From an uncultured Veillonella sp. (lineage in GTDB: Bacteria > Bacillota > Negativicutes > Veillonellales > Veillonellaceae): a DNA stretch of 64,000 nt. Shown here in pieces: positions 33,899 through 41,423 of this stretch; the stretch's first letter is position 1; every line of letters begins with the position of its first letter. The DNA lies in contig CAKPXR010000001.1 of assembly GCA_934202215.1 (NCBI GenBank), positions 24,221 through 88,220 on the forward strand. The letters run 5' to 3'. A program made the position numbers and the translations under genes. The notes beneath the pieces are model-generated. The model saw only the letters and a program-made list of their open reading frames with translations. It searched no databases and was not told the DNA's origin.

Positions 33899-34037
33899 AA
33901 TGCTACAAGCACTAATTGATGCACGCATTGAATATTGGGAGAAGAAACAAGGCGATAAAACCTTTCATGAAGATATTATCGAAGAGTTAAAGCTATTAAA
34001 AAACGTTGTTAACCCAATGATTAAACGTGAGGAATAG
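33879..34037 (+). CDS. small helical protein, unknown
   Basis: A 52-residue, mostly helical protein (LIDARIEYWEKKQGDK) with AAGGAAAGGA upstream. It overlaps the HNH gene by 20 bases and ends 3 bases before the replication gene. No family recognised. Confidence 0.5.
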   Translation: MMDMMLKMLQALIDARIEYWEKKQGDKTFHEDIIEELKLLKNVVNPMIKREE

Positions 34038-34040
34038 CTT

Positions 34041-34865
34041 ATGGCAGAACGTAGGATGATGGCTAAAAGCATCATAAAGTCAGACCAATTTTTAGAGATG
34101 CCAATGAGTAGCCAACTGTTGTATTTTCATCTTCTATCTGATGCGGATGACGATGGCTTCATCAATGCACCTAAATCAATCATGCGTGTTATTGGTGCTA
34201 AAGAAGATGATATGAGAGTACTACAAGCCAAAGGGTACACCATTCCATTTGATAGCGGCGTGATCGTCATTAAGCATTGGCGAATACATAATAGCTTGCG
34301 AAAAGATAGGTATAATCCTAATCCGCAACTAGAAAATGAACGCAAACAGCTAGTTGTAAATGATAAAAAAGAATATGAATTGATACAAACTTGGCAACCA
34401 ACTGGCAACCACTTGGCAACCAACTGGCAACCAACTGGCAACCACTTGGCAACCAATGGTTACCACAGTATAGGTAAGGATAGTATAGGTAAGGATAGTA
34501 TAGGTAAGGATAGTGTATATAGTGGCCGTGATAAATCACAACCAACACACACACACTTTAAACCGCCTACAGTAGAAGAGGTTAAAGAGTATTGCATTGA
34601 AAGAAATAACAATATTGATGCAGAGTACTTTGTTGACTTTCAAGAGGCTAGGGGTTGGGTTCTATCTAACGGAAAGAAAATGAAAGACTGGAAAGCTACT
34701 ATACGAACATGGGAGAAAAACAACTTCAATAAACGTACATCAAGTAAAAACAATAAAGATAATGCAATCAACGTTGTTAAAGAGGTGATGGAGGAATACA
34801 GAAATGAACAACAAAGAGATGATAGCTCAATCACTATCGATGTTACAGATAGCGTGGTCTACTGA
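34041..34865 (+). CDS. phage replication initiator with N-terminal winged-helix domain
   Basis: A 274-residue protein. Residues 1-95 match the phage replisome-organiser N-terminal domain (MAKSIIKSDQFLEMPMSSQLLYFHLL, DADDDGFI). The middle (about 115-160) is a low-complexity linker made by DNA repeats: WQPTGNHLAT units and then SIGKD three times. The C-terminal part (THFKPPTVEEVKEYCIERNN, DFQEARGWVLSNGKKMKDWK) matches the tail common to such initiators. The repeats at DNA level look like origin iterons, as in lambda O. Confidence 0.8.
   Translation: MAERRMMAKSIIKSDQFLEMPMSSQLLYFHLLSDADDDGFINAPKSIMRVIGAKEDDMRVLQAKGYTIPFDSGVIVIKHWRIHNSLRKDRYNPNPQLENERKQLVVNDKKEYELIQTWQPTGNHLATNWQPTGNHLATNGYHSIGKDSIGKDSIGKDSVYSGRDKSQPTHTHFKPPTVEEVKEYCIERNNNIDAEYFVDFQEARGWVLSNGKKMKDWKATIRTWEKNNFNKRTSSKNNKDNAINVVKEVMEEYRNEQQRDDSSITIDVTDSVVY
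34391..34456. repeat. six 11-bp iterons, putative phage replication origin
   Basis: Six head-to-tail 11-base units: TTGGCAACCAA (34391, 34413, 34446), CTGGCAACCAC (34402, 34435) and CTGGCAACCAA (34424). Each unit is itself a small inverted repeat (TTGG-CAA-CCAA). They lie inside the initiator gene, the classic place for origins of lambda-like phages. Confidence 0.8.
34468..34512. repeat. three 15-bp direct repeats beside the iterons
   Basis: GTATAGGTAAGGATA occurs three times without change (34468-34482, 34483-34497, 34498-34512), coding SIGKD three times. Richer in A+T than the iterons, it could be the unwinding region next to them. Confidence 0.8.
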
Positions 34866-35484
34866 TATGACAAAAGAACGTTTCAAGTTGTATTGTACGA
34901 TGCTTGCTGATGTTAATCCCGTTACATTAACGCAAGCAGTAGAAAATACAATTAATCGGTGTAAATTCTTGCCTAGTATTGCAGAAATCAGAGAGGAATG
35001 TTCCGCATTAAGTGCCTTTGTAAATGCACATGAGGAACTTCCGACTGCACAAGATGCATGGGAAAGGGTGTATCAAGTAGCACGATCATATGGCTACGAA
35101 AAAGGGTTAGACAAATTAGAGGGTCTAACAAAACAATGTGCCAAAGCAATTTGGAAATCGTTCGACCCTCAAAACGGCGATAACTTCAACGAAACATCAT
35201 GTAGAGCGCAGTTTGTAAAAAACTATGAAGTGCAAGAAACAAGAGAGCGTGAACGATTGAGATTGTCTAATTCAATCAAGGATAATCACTTGTTGTTAAA
35301 GGCAAGGGAGAAAGCAGAAAAGGAACGAGCGTTACTAAACGCAGGTCAAAAGCAAATCGAAATGACTGCTACAGGCAATTTGGTAGAGGTAGCGAAAGAA
35401 CCAGTCGATGTAGCAAAGTTGATTGATAAAAGCGAAATATCAAAAGAGGGGAAAGCGTTGTTAAAACAAGCAATAGGGGGATAG
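34804..35484 (+). CDS. helicase-loader-like replication protein (G39P-like, tentative)
   Basis: A 226-residue protein. The N-terminal 75 residues (AWSTDMTKERFKLYCTMLADV, LPSIAEIREEC) resemble the loader/inhibitor class typified by SPP1 G39P, which brings the replicative helicase to the origin. The rest is charged and helical. It overlaps the initiator by 62 bases. No phage DnaB is seen, so it would act on the host helicase. Confidence 0.6.
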   Translation: MNNKEMIAQSLSMLQIAWSTDMTKERFKLYCTMLADVNPVTLTQAVENTINRCKFLPSIAEIREECSALSAFVNAHEELPTAQDAWERVYQVARSYGYEKGLDKLEGLTKQCAKAIWKSFDPQNGDNFNETSCRAQFVKNYEVQETRERERLRLSNSIKDNHLLLKAREKAEKERALLNAGQKQIEMTATGNLVEVAKEPVDVAKLIDKSEISKEGKALLKQAIGG

Positions 35485-35703
35485 ATGAAACAAAAGCCAA
35501 AGGAATTTGAAGTGAGTTGTAACGTGTCATTCAATGTTAGCTTTACAGTACTAGCAACAAGCGAGGAACAAGCAAGGGTTAAGATTGATAACCTACTTGA
35601 AATAATGCGTAATGAGGCAACAGTCGATTGCCATATTCACAAAAATTATGATGTGTATGTTGATGAAGTTGAAGCTGAACTGAACCAGCTTAGTTATTGG
35701 TAA
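35485..35703 (+). CDS. small phage protein, unknown
   Basis: A 72-residue protein starting directly after the preceding stop. Strand-rich N-terminus (FEVSCNVSFNVSFTVLATS), then a helix and an acidic tail. It resembles the protein at 36228 in layout (strand then EEAN/EEQA helix then acidic end), so the two may be distant relatives. Confidence 0.55.
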   Translation: MKQKPKEFEVSCNVSFNVSFTVLATSEEQARVKIDNLLEIMRNEATVDCHIHKNYDVYVDEVEAELNQLSYW

Positions 35704-35832
35704 TAGAAAAATTGATTTAAAGGCCCTGTAAGGCGAGTTTCATATCTCAACGTAAAAACCAAAGCAAAGATAGTCAAACACACCTTAACGGCGAAAATTA
35801 ATAGCTTAAATTAGAAAATAGGAGATAAATAT

Positions 35833-36216
35833 ATGAACACAGTACAAATTTTAGGTAACTTAGTACGTGATCCAGAAGTACGTTACACCCAAAGTGGTAA
35901 AGCAGTAGCCACTTTCAATGTAGCAGCAAGCAATACATACATTGATAGTAATAACGAAACAAAAGAACAAACTGCCTTTATTAATTGCGTAGCATGGGGA
36001 AAGTTAGGAGAAAGCATTGGAAACCTACGAAAAGGTAACAGATGTTTTGTAGAGGGTAGACTTCAAACACGTAGTTATGAAACACAAGATGGTCAAAAGA
36101 AATATGTAACTGAAGTAGTGGCTAACTTTGTAGGAACATCACTAACAAATGATGAAACTGCATCCAGTAACTTTGATAGTTTTGAGCAACTTCAAGATGA
36201 AAATATTCCGTTCTAA
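35833..36216 (+). CDS. ssb: single-stranded DNA-binding protein
   Basis: A 127-residue OB-fold SSB, starting MNTVQILGNLVRDPEVRYTQ and ending DENIPF, the C-terminal tail that recruits partner proteins. It is shorter than host SSBs because the linker is brief, as in many phages. TAGGAGAT precedes ATG. A 130-base gap upstream holds nothing recognisable. Confidence 0.95.
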   Translation: MNTVQILGNLVRDPEVRYTQSGKAVATFNVAASNTYIDSNNETKEQTAFINCVAWGKLGESIGNLRKGNRCFVEGRLQTRSYETQDGQKKYVTEVVANFVGTSLTNDETASSNFDSFEQLQDENIPF

Positions 36217-36227
36217 GAGGTGATGAT

Positions 36228-36407
36228 ATGAAAGAATTTAAAATTACAGGCTATGTAAAAATTGGGTTTTCAAAAATTGTAGAGTGTGAAAGCCGTGAAG
36301 AAGCTAATGAATTAGCTGATCTAATCGAGCGAGCAACGGATGTAGATGGTGATGATATGAATGATTGGATTGATGAAGTGGAAGTGGAAGAGGTAGAGGA
36401 AAACTAG
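36228..36407 (+). CDS. small acidic protein, unknown
   Basis: A 59-residue protein with AAGAGGTGA upstream. Strands then a helix (SREEANELADLIERA), and a strongly acidic C-terminus (EVEVEEVEE). Part of the early operon after ssb. Confidence 0.6.
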   Translation: MKEFKITGYVKIGFSKIVECESREEANELADLIERATDVDGDDMNDWIDEVEVEEVEEN

Positions 36408-36429
36408 AAATAGGAAGTGAGTATTAATA

Positions 36430-36627
36430 TTGAATGCACCATGTAATAACTGCCAATTCAGGGAAGTTGGATGTCATAGTAAATGTTCATCCTACAAAGA
36501 ATTTAAAAGGCAGATTGAAGAACAAAGGGAGTATTTAAGAGAACGATTAGAACTAAGTGATTATGGGCGGTATATGTCGCAAAAGTTAAAACGATATCTA
36601 GGTGTTAATCGATATGGAAAGAGGTAA
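36430..36627 (+). CDS. small Cys-rich protein, possible zinc binding
   Basis: A 65-residue protein starting at TTG. Four Cys near the N-terminus (CNNC, then GCHSKC) could bind zinc; a charged helix follows. GGAAGTGAG lies upstream. Typical of small phage early proteins; function unknown. Confidence 0.55.
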   Translation: MNAPCNNCQFREVGCHSKCSSYKEFKRQIEEQREYLRERLELSDYGRYMSQKLKRYLGVNRYGKR

Positions 36628-36632
36628 AGAAT

Positions 36633-37025
36633 ATGAATAAAATTATTTCCGCTTTAGTGGTAGTAGCTATGATAGCTGGTGTTGCATGGAGTTTCGCATT
36701 TGGTGTTCCGATGTATATGGTGTGGCAGCAACAGAAAGCTGGTGAGGCTGAACTTGCTAGGGCCGAGCAGAACAGACAAGTTGCGGTGCTAGAGGCTAAG
36801 GCGAAATTAGATAGTGCGGAAAGCCTAGCACAAGCAGAGGTCAAACGTGCAGAGGGTACTGCAAAAGCCAATCAAATTATCGGTCAATCATTAAAAGGCA
36901 ACGAGGCATACATTCATTGGTTATGGGTTGATACTTTAAAAGATAGCAAAGACCAAATTATTTACATTCCAACAGAGGCTGGTGTACCAATTACTGAAAG
37001 TTTCAGATTAAAAGAAAGCAAATAA
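36633..37025 (+). CDS. membrane-anchored prohibitin/SPFH-like phage protein
   Basis: A 130-residue protein with one N-terminal membrane segment (about residues 5-28). An Ala/Glu-rich helix follows (AELARAEQNRQVAVLEAKAKL, then AEVKRAEGTAKANQIIGQSL), ending YIHWLWVDTLKDSK and IIYIPTEAGVPI. This order matches the C-terminal part of prohibitin/SPFH proteins seen in some phages, with most of the SPFH domain missing. It might form a membrane ring or chaperone structure. Confidence 0.6.
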   Translation: MNKIISALVVVAMIAGVAWSFAFGVPMYMVWQQQKAGEAELARAEQNRQVAVLEAKAKLDSAESLAQAEVKRAEGTAKANQIIGQSLKGNEAYIHWLWVDTLKDSKDQIIYIPTEAGVPITESFRLKESK

Positions 37026-37057
37026 AGCGATGATAAAAATATTAAGAGTGGTGAAAG

Positions 37058-37831
37058 ATGAAGATCGAGTTATTTAATGATAATTTTCAGAATTTTAAGC
37101 AATATGGAATACCAAAGGCACAATTAGTTATTGCTGACATTCCATATAATCTAGGAAACAATGCTTATGCGAGTAATCCTATGTGGTATGTAGACGGTGA
37201 TAACAAGAATGGAGAGAGTAAAAAGGCTGGTAAAGCATTCTTCAATTCTGATTACAATTTCAACATTGTAGAATACTTTCATTTCTGTAGTCGGTTGCTA
37301 AAAAAAGAACCTAAAGAACGAGGTCAAGCGCCATGCATGATAGTATTTTGTAGCTATCAACAACAACCAATGGTTATTGAGTATGCAAAAAAACATGGGT
37401 TTAAAAATTACATTCCTATAACATTCAATAAAAATTATAGTGCGCAAGTCTTAAAGGCAAATATGCGTATTGTAGGCGCTACAGAATATGCATTGATTTT
37501 GTATCGTGAAAAACTTCCAAAGTTTAATAACAATAAGAAAATGATATTTGATCACTTTGAATGGAAACGAGATAACAAAAACTTAGTACCTAATATTCAT
37601 CCAACGCAAAAGCCTGTAAGTGTACTTAAACGATTGATTGAAATCTTTACAGACGAGGGCGATGTAGTAATTGACCCAGTAGCTGGTAGCGGTAGTACGT
37701 TAAGGGCTGCTATGGAACTAGGCAGAAGTGCATATGGATTTGAAATTGACAGAAAAATGTATGCAAAAGCTAAAGCGGAAATGTTAAGCGATGTAAAAAT
37801 ACAAACAAATTTAATGGAGTTTGCAAAGTAG
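37058..37831 (+). CDS. DNA methyltransferase (N6-adenine/N4-cytosine beta class)
   Basis: A 257-residue enzyme. The catalytic motif is DIPY (a DPPY variant) near residue 28. The SAM-binding motif DPVAGSGSTLRAA is near residue 206, so the order catalytic-then-SAM gives the beta class. HPTQKPV near residue 184 is typical. No restriction endonuclease is adjacent, so it is an orphan phage methylase, probably for protecting phage DNA or regulation. Target site unknown. Confidence 0.85.
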   Translation: MKIELFNDNFQNFKQYGIPKAQLVIADIPYNLGNNAYASNPMWYVDGDNKNGESKKAGKAFFNSDYNFNIVEYFHFCSRLLKKEPKERGQAPCMIVFCSYQQQPMVIEYAKKHGFKNYIPITFNKNYSAQVLKANMRIVGATEYALILYREKLPKFNNNKKMIFDHFEWKRDNKNLVPNIHPTQKPVSVLKRLIEIFTDEGDVVIDPVAGSGSTLRAAMELGRSAYGFEIDRKMYAKAKAEMLSDVKIQTNLMEFAK

Positions 37832-37845
37832 GATGGTGATGATCG

Positions 37846-38193
37846 TTGCCAATTAACAGTAAGGAAAAAGGCAAGCGTGGTGAAAGAATGTGGCGAGATG
37901 TATGCCGTGCTAAAGGGTTTGATAAAGTAAGGCGAACAGTCCAATATTGCGGTAATACAGGCGATGCCAGCGACTGCATCGGACTGCCTAACATACATCA
38001 AGAAGTCAAATTTGTAGAAAGCCTCAATGTTCGTAAAGCATATGAGCAAGCCGAAAATGATGCAAAAAAGAGTGGCGATATGCCTATAGTGGCTTGGAAG
38101 AAAAGCAAACAACCTTGGTTAGTAGTGTTAAGTGCGGATGATTTCTTCCGTATTTATAAGGAAAGTGAATGGAGTGAGGAACATGGCAGTTAA
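37846..38193 (+). CDS. PD-(D/E)XK nuclease, Holliday-junction-resolvase-like
   Basis: A 115-residue protein starting at TTG. KGKRGERMWRDVCRAKGF near residue 8, GDASDCIGLPNIHQEVKFVE near residue 42 and a later Lys give the PD-(D/E)XK pattern (Asp, then E-x-K in QEVKF). Small phage proteins of this kind are annotated as Hjc-like resolvases and resolve recombination intermediates. Confidence 0.72.
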   Translation: MPINSKEKGKRGERMWRDVCRAKGFDKVRRTVQYCGNTGDASDCIGLPNIHQEVKFVESLNVRKAYEQAENDAKKSGDMPIVAWKKSKQPWLVVLSADDFFRIYKESEWSEEHGS

Positions 38194-38464
38194 TATGAGT
38201 GAGTTTGTACCTGACAACAACCTAAACTGGTTAGCGTTAGCAGCTTGTGTGTATGGAAACATAAGTGCTGGCAGAGCGTTATGTTGTTTGGGCTTGAATG
38301 GAACTAAACCACAAAAGACATGTACACGTGCAAGTGAGTTGGATAAAAACGAACTATTGCAAATGCATCAAGATGGAATGTCATTAAGGGCAATGGGTTA
38401 TAAAGTTGGGTCAGATTATAAGACAGTCAAACGTGCATTGATGATGTTAGGGGTGAAATTTTGA
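38183..38464 (+). CDS. small DNA-binding protein with helix-turn-helix
   Basis: A 93-residue protein. The C-terminal half has a helix-turn-helix-like segment (LLQMHQDGMSLRAMGYKVGSDYKTVKRALM). The N-terminal WLALAACVYGNISAGRALCCLG is another possible helix pair. The longer frame from 38132 is unlikely because GTGAGG precedes ATG 38183. It overlaps both neighbours slightly. Confidence 0.65.
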   Translation: MAVNMSEFVPDNNLNWLALAACVYGNISAGRALCCLGLNGTKPQKTCTRASELDKNELLQMHQDGMSLRAMGYKVGSDYKTVKRALMMLGVKF

Positions 38465-38472
38465 GGGAACAA

Positions 38473-38892
38473 ATGAAAGTAAAGTTAGTTAATGAATACG
38501 CACAACTACCAACAAGAGGTAGTAAAGATGCAGCTGGGTTAGATTTGTATTGTCCATTTCAAATTAAAATACCAGCAGATAGCCAAAAGAAAATTCCGTT
38601 GGGGATAGCGGTAGAGATACCGAAAGACCATGTAGGGGTACTTGCACCAAGAAGTAGTATGAGTAAAACACCTCTACGATGCCCTAATAGCCAAGGTTAT
38701 ATAGATGCAGATTATCGAGGTGAAATTAGTATTGTGTATGAAAACGTATCTTGTAAAGATTACACGATAGATAGAGGTGATCGTATTGCACAATTAATCA
38801 TTGTGCCAGTAGCAATGGTCGATGTAGTAGAAGTAGATAAACTAAGCGAAACGGAACGTGGTGCTGGCGGTTATGGAAGTACTGGGAAATAA
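38473..38892 (+). CDS. dut: dUTP diphosphatase
   Basis: A 139-residue trimeric dUTPase that converts dUTP to dUMP. All five motifs are seen: AAGLDLY, PRSSM, GYIDADYRGEI, RIAQLII and the C-terminal RGAGGYGSTGK. ATG 38473 follows TTGAGGGA, so the upstream TTG is not needed as start. It limits uracil in phage DNA. Confidence 0.95.
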   Translation: MKVKLVNEYAQLPTRGSKDAAGLDLYCPFQIKIPADSQKKIPLGIAVEIPKDHVGVLAPRSSMSKTPLRCPNSQGYIDADYRGEISIVYENVSCKDYTIDRGDRIAQLIIVPVAMVDVVEVDKLSETERGAGGYGSTGK

Positions 38893-38943
38893 GAAAGAGT
38901 GATGGGCGGTGAAATATCCGCCCTATCATAAGAGGTGAGTAAA

Positions 38944-39396
38944 ATGGCTAATTGGTGTGAGGGCTGGGTTAAATTCAGAGGAACGCTAGAAAATCTAAAG
39001 TGGTTTATTGAAAATGAGTTTGAAAAATCAGAACCATATATTAAAGATGAAGAATTAATACCATGTATGGCAGAGAGGTTAACTTTCTTAAAATCTTTAG
39101 TACGTACATATGCTGACGATGATGATGTATCAGAAGCCAATTATGGAGTGTTTAGTGATGCTGACGGAATAGGTATATTTACAATAAAGTTGCATCATGC
39201 GTGGTATGTTCAACGGCAAGGCTATGGTGAACTTGCTAAGAAGTATAGATTAGATATACGTGGTAAGTGTTACGAGCAAGGCATGGAGTTTGCAGAAGAG
39301 TTTGAGGTAAATAATAAAGGCGAGGTTGTGTTTTATGAGGTTTACGAATTCAGCGATTATTGCTGGGAATGCGAATGCCCAACATTAGGTGGTTGA
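38944..39396 (+). CDS. Api92-like phage protein, unknown function
   Basis: A 150-residue protein. The start MANWCEGWVKFRG and the acidic middle with NYGVFSDADGIG recall the ferredoxin-like phage family annotated as Api92-like/DUF1281. AGAGGTGAG precedes ATG 38944. The gene overlaps no neighbour but is followed after one base by the next start. Confidence 0.6.
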   Translation: MANWCEGWVKFRGTLENLKWFIENEFEKSEPYIKDEELIPCMAERLTFLKSLVRTYADDDDVSEANYGVFSDADGIGIFTIKLHHAWYVQRQGYGELAKKYRLDIRGKCYEQGMEFAEEFEVNNKGEVVFYEVYEFSDYCWECECPTLGG

Positions 39397-39397
39397 T

Positions 39398-39607
39398 ATG
39401 ACAAACTATAGCGGTTACGTTGAACACTCCGACTTTTACATAGCACCTCAAAGTTATCAAGATGCATTTGATTTCTTGTGCCAACTGGCAGTAGAGAGTG
39501 AAGAGGATGTGTTTTATATAGGTAGAGTTGTAGATTATGGATATGATTTTGAATTAGATGAAGTGGTTAGATATGAATGGGATAAATATAGAGGAGATTG
39601 GGTATGA
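39398..39607 (+). CDS. small acidic protein, unknown
   Basis: A 69-residue protein rich in Asp, Glu and Tyr (DVFYIGRVVDYGYDFELDEV). Start ATG 39398 with AGGTGG upstream; an in-frame GTG at 39389 is possible. Overlaps the next gene by 4 bases. Confidence 0.55.
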   Translation: MTNYSGYVEHSDFYIAPQSYQDAFDFLCQLAVESEEDVFYIGRVVDYGYDFELDEVVRYEWDKYRGDWV

Positions 39608-40032
39608 TCACAGATAAACAAGGTAGAGAGTGGTTATTTAGAAAGCTATATGATGATGGCTGGCGGTATATTGTTGGTGGTGATGATGGTACATTCGTGT
39701 ATGTAACAAAGAACAAGCCATTTATTTTGGATGGTATGTATAGGGCTAATGGTGATAAATACAGATGTATTGAAATAATAAGCGGAATATTACCTAGTTT
39801 AGAAGCGTGTGATGTAATAAATATTGCAGAAGAATTAGGTATTGTTGATTGGTCAAAAGTAGAGGTTGATACACCCATATTAGTTGATGAAACAGAAAGA
39901 GTGCAAGTGAAAAGACATTTTGCGAGATTTGATGGTGAACACGTGTATTACTATGGTAATGGTCGTTCGAGTTGGACTTTTGGTAGTACTGAAAGCATAT
40001 CACCTAAATATGTCAAACTAGCAGAGGTATAA
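39604..40032 (+). CDS. phage protein, unknown function
   Basis: A 142-residue protein starting MITDKQGREWLFRKLYDDGW with GAGGAGA upstream. Many aromatic residues and short strands, then HVYYYGNGRSSWTFG near the end. No family recognised. It is directly before the putative late regulator. Confidence 0.55.
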   Translation: MITDKQGREWLFRKLYDDGWRYIVGGDDGTFVYVTKNKPFILDGMYRANGDKYRCIEIISGILPSLEACDVINIAEELGIVDWSKVEVDTPILVDETERVQVKRHFARFDGEHVYYYGNGRSSWTFGSTESISPKYVKLAEV

Positions 40033-40037
40033 ATACA

Positions 40038-40535
40038 TTGGAGCGTTTAAAGAGTGAGGTGAAGTGTTTGGGTGAACTAGACGAAAAACAACTAATAGAA
40101 AAGGCGGTTGAGTATCTACAACCTGTTAAGCTGGTTGAGACACAGATTGAGTCCATCAAGAAAGAAATTAACTTATTGAGATGTAATATGACAACAATAG
40201 GTGCAATAGACTATTCAAAAGACAGGGTTAGTGGTGGTGGAACTCTGCAAGGGTTAGATGGTAGTATGTCTAAATTCCTTGATACTGTGGCAGAAAGAAA
40301 AAAACGTATCGATGAATTAACAGATTTGAAGTGCGAGGCGATCAGACGAATTGATGCATTAGATGAAAAGCAAGGGGCAATCATATTGAGATATGAATTT
40401 ATTCTTAACTATTCAACTGATGATGCGTTAAAAATGATTGGTAATTATTCGGAAAGGCAAGCGAAACGATACAAACAAAAAGCCTTGTTGGAGTTGGGGA
40501 AAAACTTGTCCCTAAATGTCCCTAAATGTCCTTAA
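40038..40535 (+). CDS. DUF1492/ArpU-like putative late-gene regulator
   Basis: A 165-residue protein starting at TTG. A coiled N-terminal half (KLVETQIESIKKEINLLR), then a sigma-like helix-turn-helix near residues 125-155 (DDALKMIGNYSERQAKRYKQKALLEL). Phage proteins of this type sit at the end of the early region and switch on late genes. The 3' end is a small repeat, TGTCCCTAAA twice, that runs into the non-coding region. Confidence 0.7.
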   Translation: MERLKSEVKCLGELDEKQLIEKAVEYLQPVKLVETQIESIKKEINLLRCNMTTIGAIDYSKDRVSGGGTLQGLDGSMSKFLDTVAERKKRIDELTDLKCEAIRRIDALDEKQGAIILRYEFILNYSTDDALKMIGNYSERQAKRYKQKALLELGKNLSLNVPKCP

Positions 40536-40542
40536 TTGTCCA

Positions 40543-40571
40543 TGTACCTATGGTTTGCCATTAGGTATAAT
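40543..40571 (+). promoter_or_regulatory. putative promoter of the non-coding RNA
   Basis: TATAAT at 40566-40571 is a perfect -10. The sequence 17 bases upstream (TGTACC) is a poor -35, so an activator such as the DUF1492-like product just upstream may be needed. Confidence 0.55.
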
Positions 40572-40577
40572 ATATTT

Positions 40578-41203
40578 GTAGAAGTTGCCACTAAGCGACT
40601 TCTGCTCACGCTCCTTGTCAAAATAGAAACGCAATGATAGCACGCCATTAAGCGTGTTATTGTTGTATGTGGGTGAAATGAAGCGTAAGACGTCAACGTA
40701 ACAGAGTAACAGGCCACCACAAACTATAGATAAGGAGTAAACACTATATACTTTATTTCTAATTTCAATTCTAAGAAATAGTGTTAAGACAAACAATTTT
40801 ATATGTAAATTTACCGTTAACTGATGAGGGTGGGTCGAATATTCTCAATCAACGCTTATACATTATTAATATTCATGGATTATGAACCTACCCTAATTGG
40901 TTATACTCTGAATACTGGCAACTAACGTACTAACCTCCAATATAAATAAATCATACGTTGTTGTTAAAGAAAAACTAACACATTATAATTCATCGTTCCA
41001 TGTTAGTTGTTGGTATTGAGTGTATAACCATTGAAAACTGAACATACTGCATATTGTATATTTTTTTCCTTTTCGAAAATTACAATCCAAATCCTTTCAA
41101 ATGTCATATAGTAGTGTGTTCGGTTTTGAGTGATTAATACACAACAAATGAATAAAATTATCAAGATATGAGGTATATCCACGGCGATATATCTCATTTT
41201 TTG
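40578..41203 (+). ncRNA. candidate large structured phage RNA (~600 nt)
   Basis: The 693 bases between 40536 and 41228 have no convincing gene but many helices: 40578-40587 with 40596-40605 (10 pairs); 40638-40645 with 40652-40659 (8); AACACT (from 40739) with AGTGTT, plus inner ATTTCT/AGAAAT; AGGGTGGGT (from 40827) with ACCTACCCT, enclosing GAATATT/AATATTC; CAACTAACGTA with TACGTTGTTG (one bulge); AACTAACA (40973) with TGTTAGTT (41001). A -10 box lies before it and a strong terminator after it. Size and phage location recall GOLLD and ROOL RNAs, but I cannot show membership. Confidence 0.6.
41168..41203 (+). terminator. strong terminator ending the non-coding region
   Basis: ATGAGGTATATC (41168-41179) pairs with GATATATCTCAT (41186-41197), 12 pairs with one G-T, a 6-base loop, then TTTTTT. 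Confidence 0.88.
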
Positions 41204-41228
41204 TATAAAATTATCAAAAGAGGGAAAT

Positions 41229-41423
41229 ATGACACAGGTACATTGCGATAGAAAGCATTGCTTGAACAACGATAAATATGGAATATGCACTGCTAATGTA
41301 ATCGAGTACAACGGCTTGTGTCAGACGTATATAACGGCTAAACGTTCTAGCAAAACACATTGCGGAATATGTCGTAAGGATAAAGGCAAGTTAAAGCGGA
41401 AAGGCGGTGAGGTTATTAAATAA
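41229..41423 (+). CDS. small Cys-rich phage protein
   Basis: A 64-residue protein with seven Cys (CDRKHCLNNDKYGICTANV, GLC, HCGIC), probably zinc-binding, and a basic C-terminus. It resembles DUF1540-type short Cys-rich proteins common at the start of Firmicutes phage late regions. AGAGGGA precedes ATG. Its stop overlaps the next start (TAATG). Confidence 0.65.
   Translation: MTQVHCDRKHCLNNDKYGICTANVIEYNGLCQTYITAKRSSKTHCGICRKDKGKLKRKGGEVIK

Noticed and set aside
34391-34512. Short regular repeats that could look like a CRISPR array
   Set aside because: The units are 11 and 15 bases head to tail without spacers and lie inside a coding sequence; they fit iterons.
40532-40796. Minus-strand frames of 62-82 codons in the non-coding segment
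   Set aside because: No ribosome site or family likeness, and they conflict with the hairpin-rich structure and plus-strand promoter.
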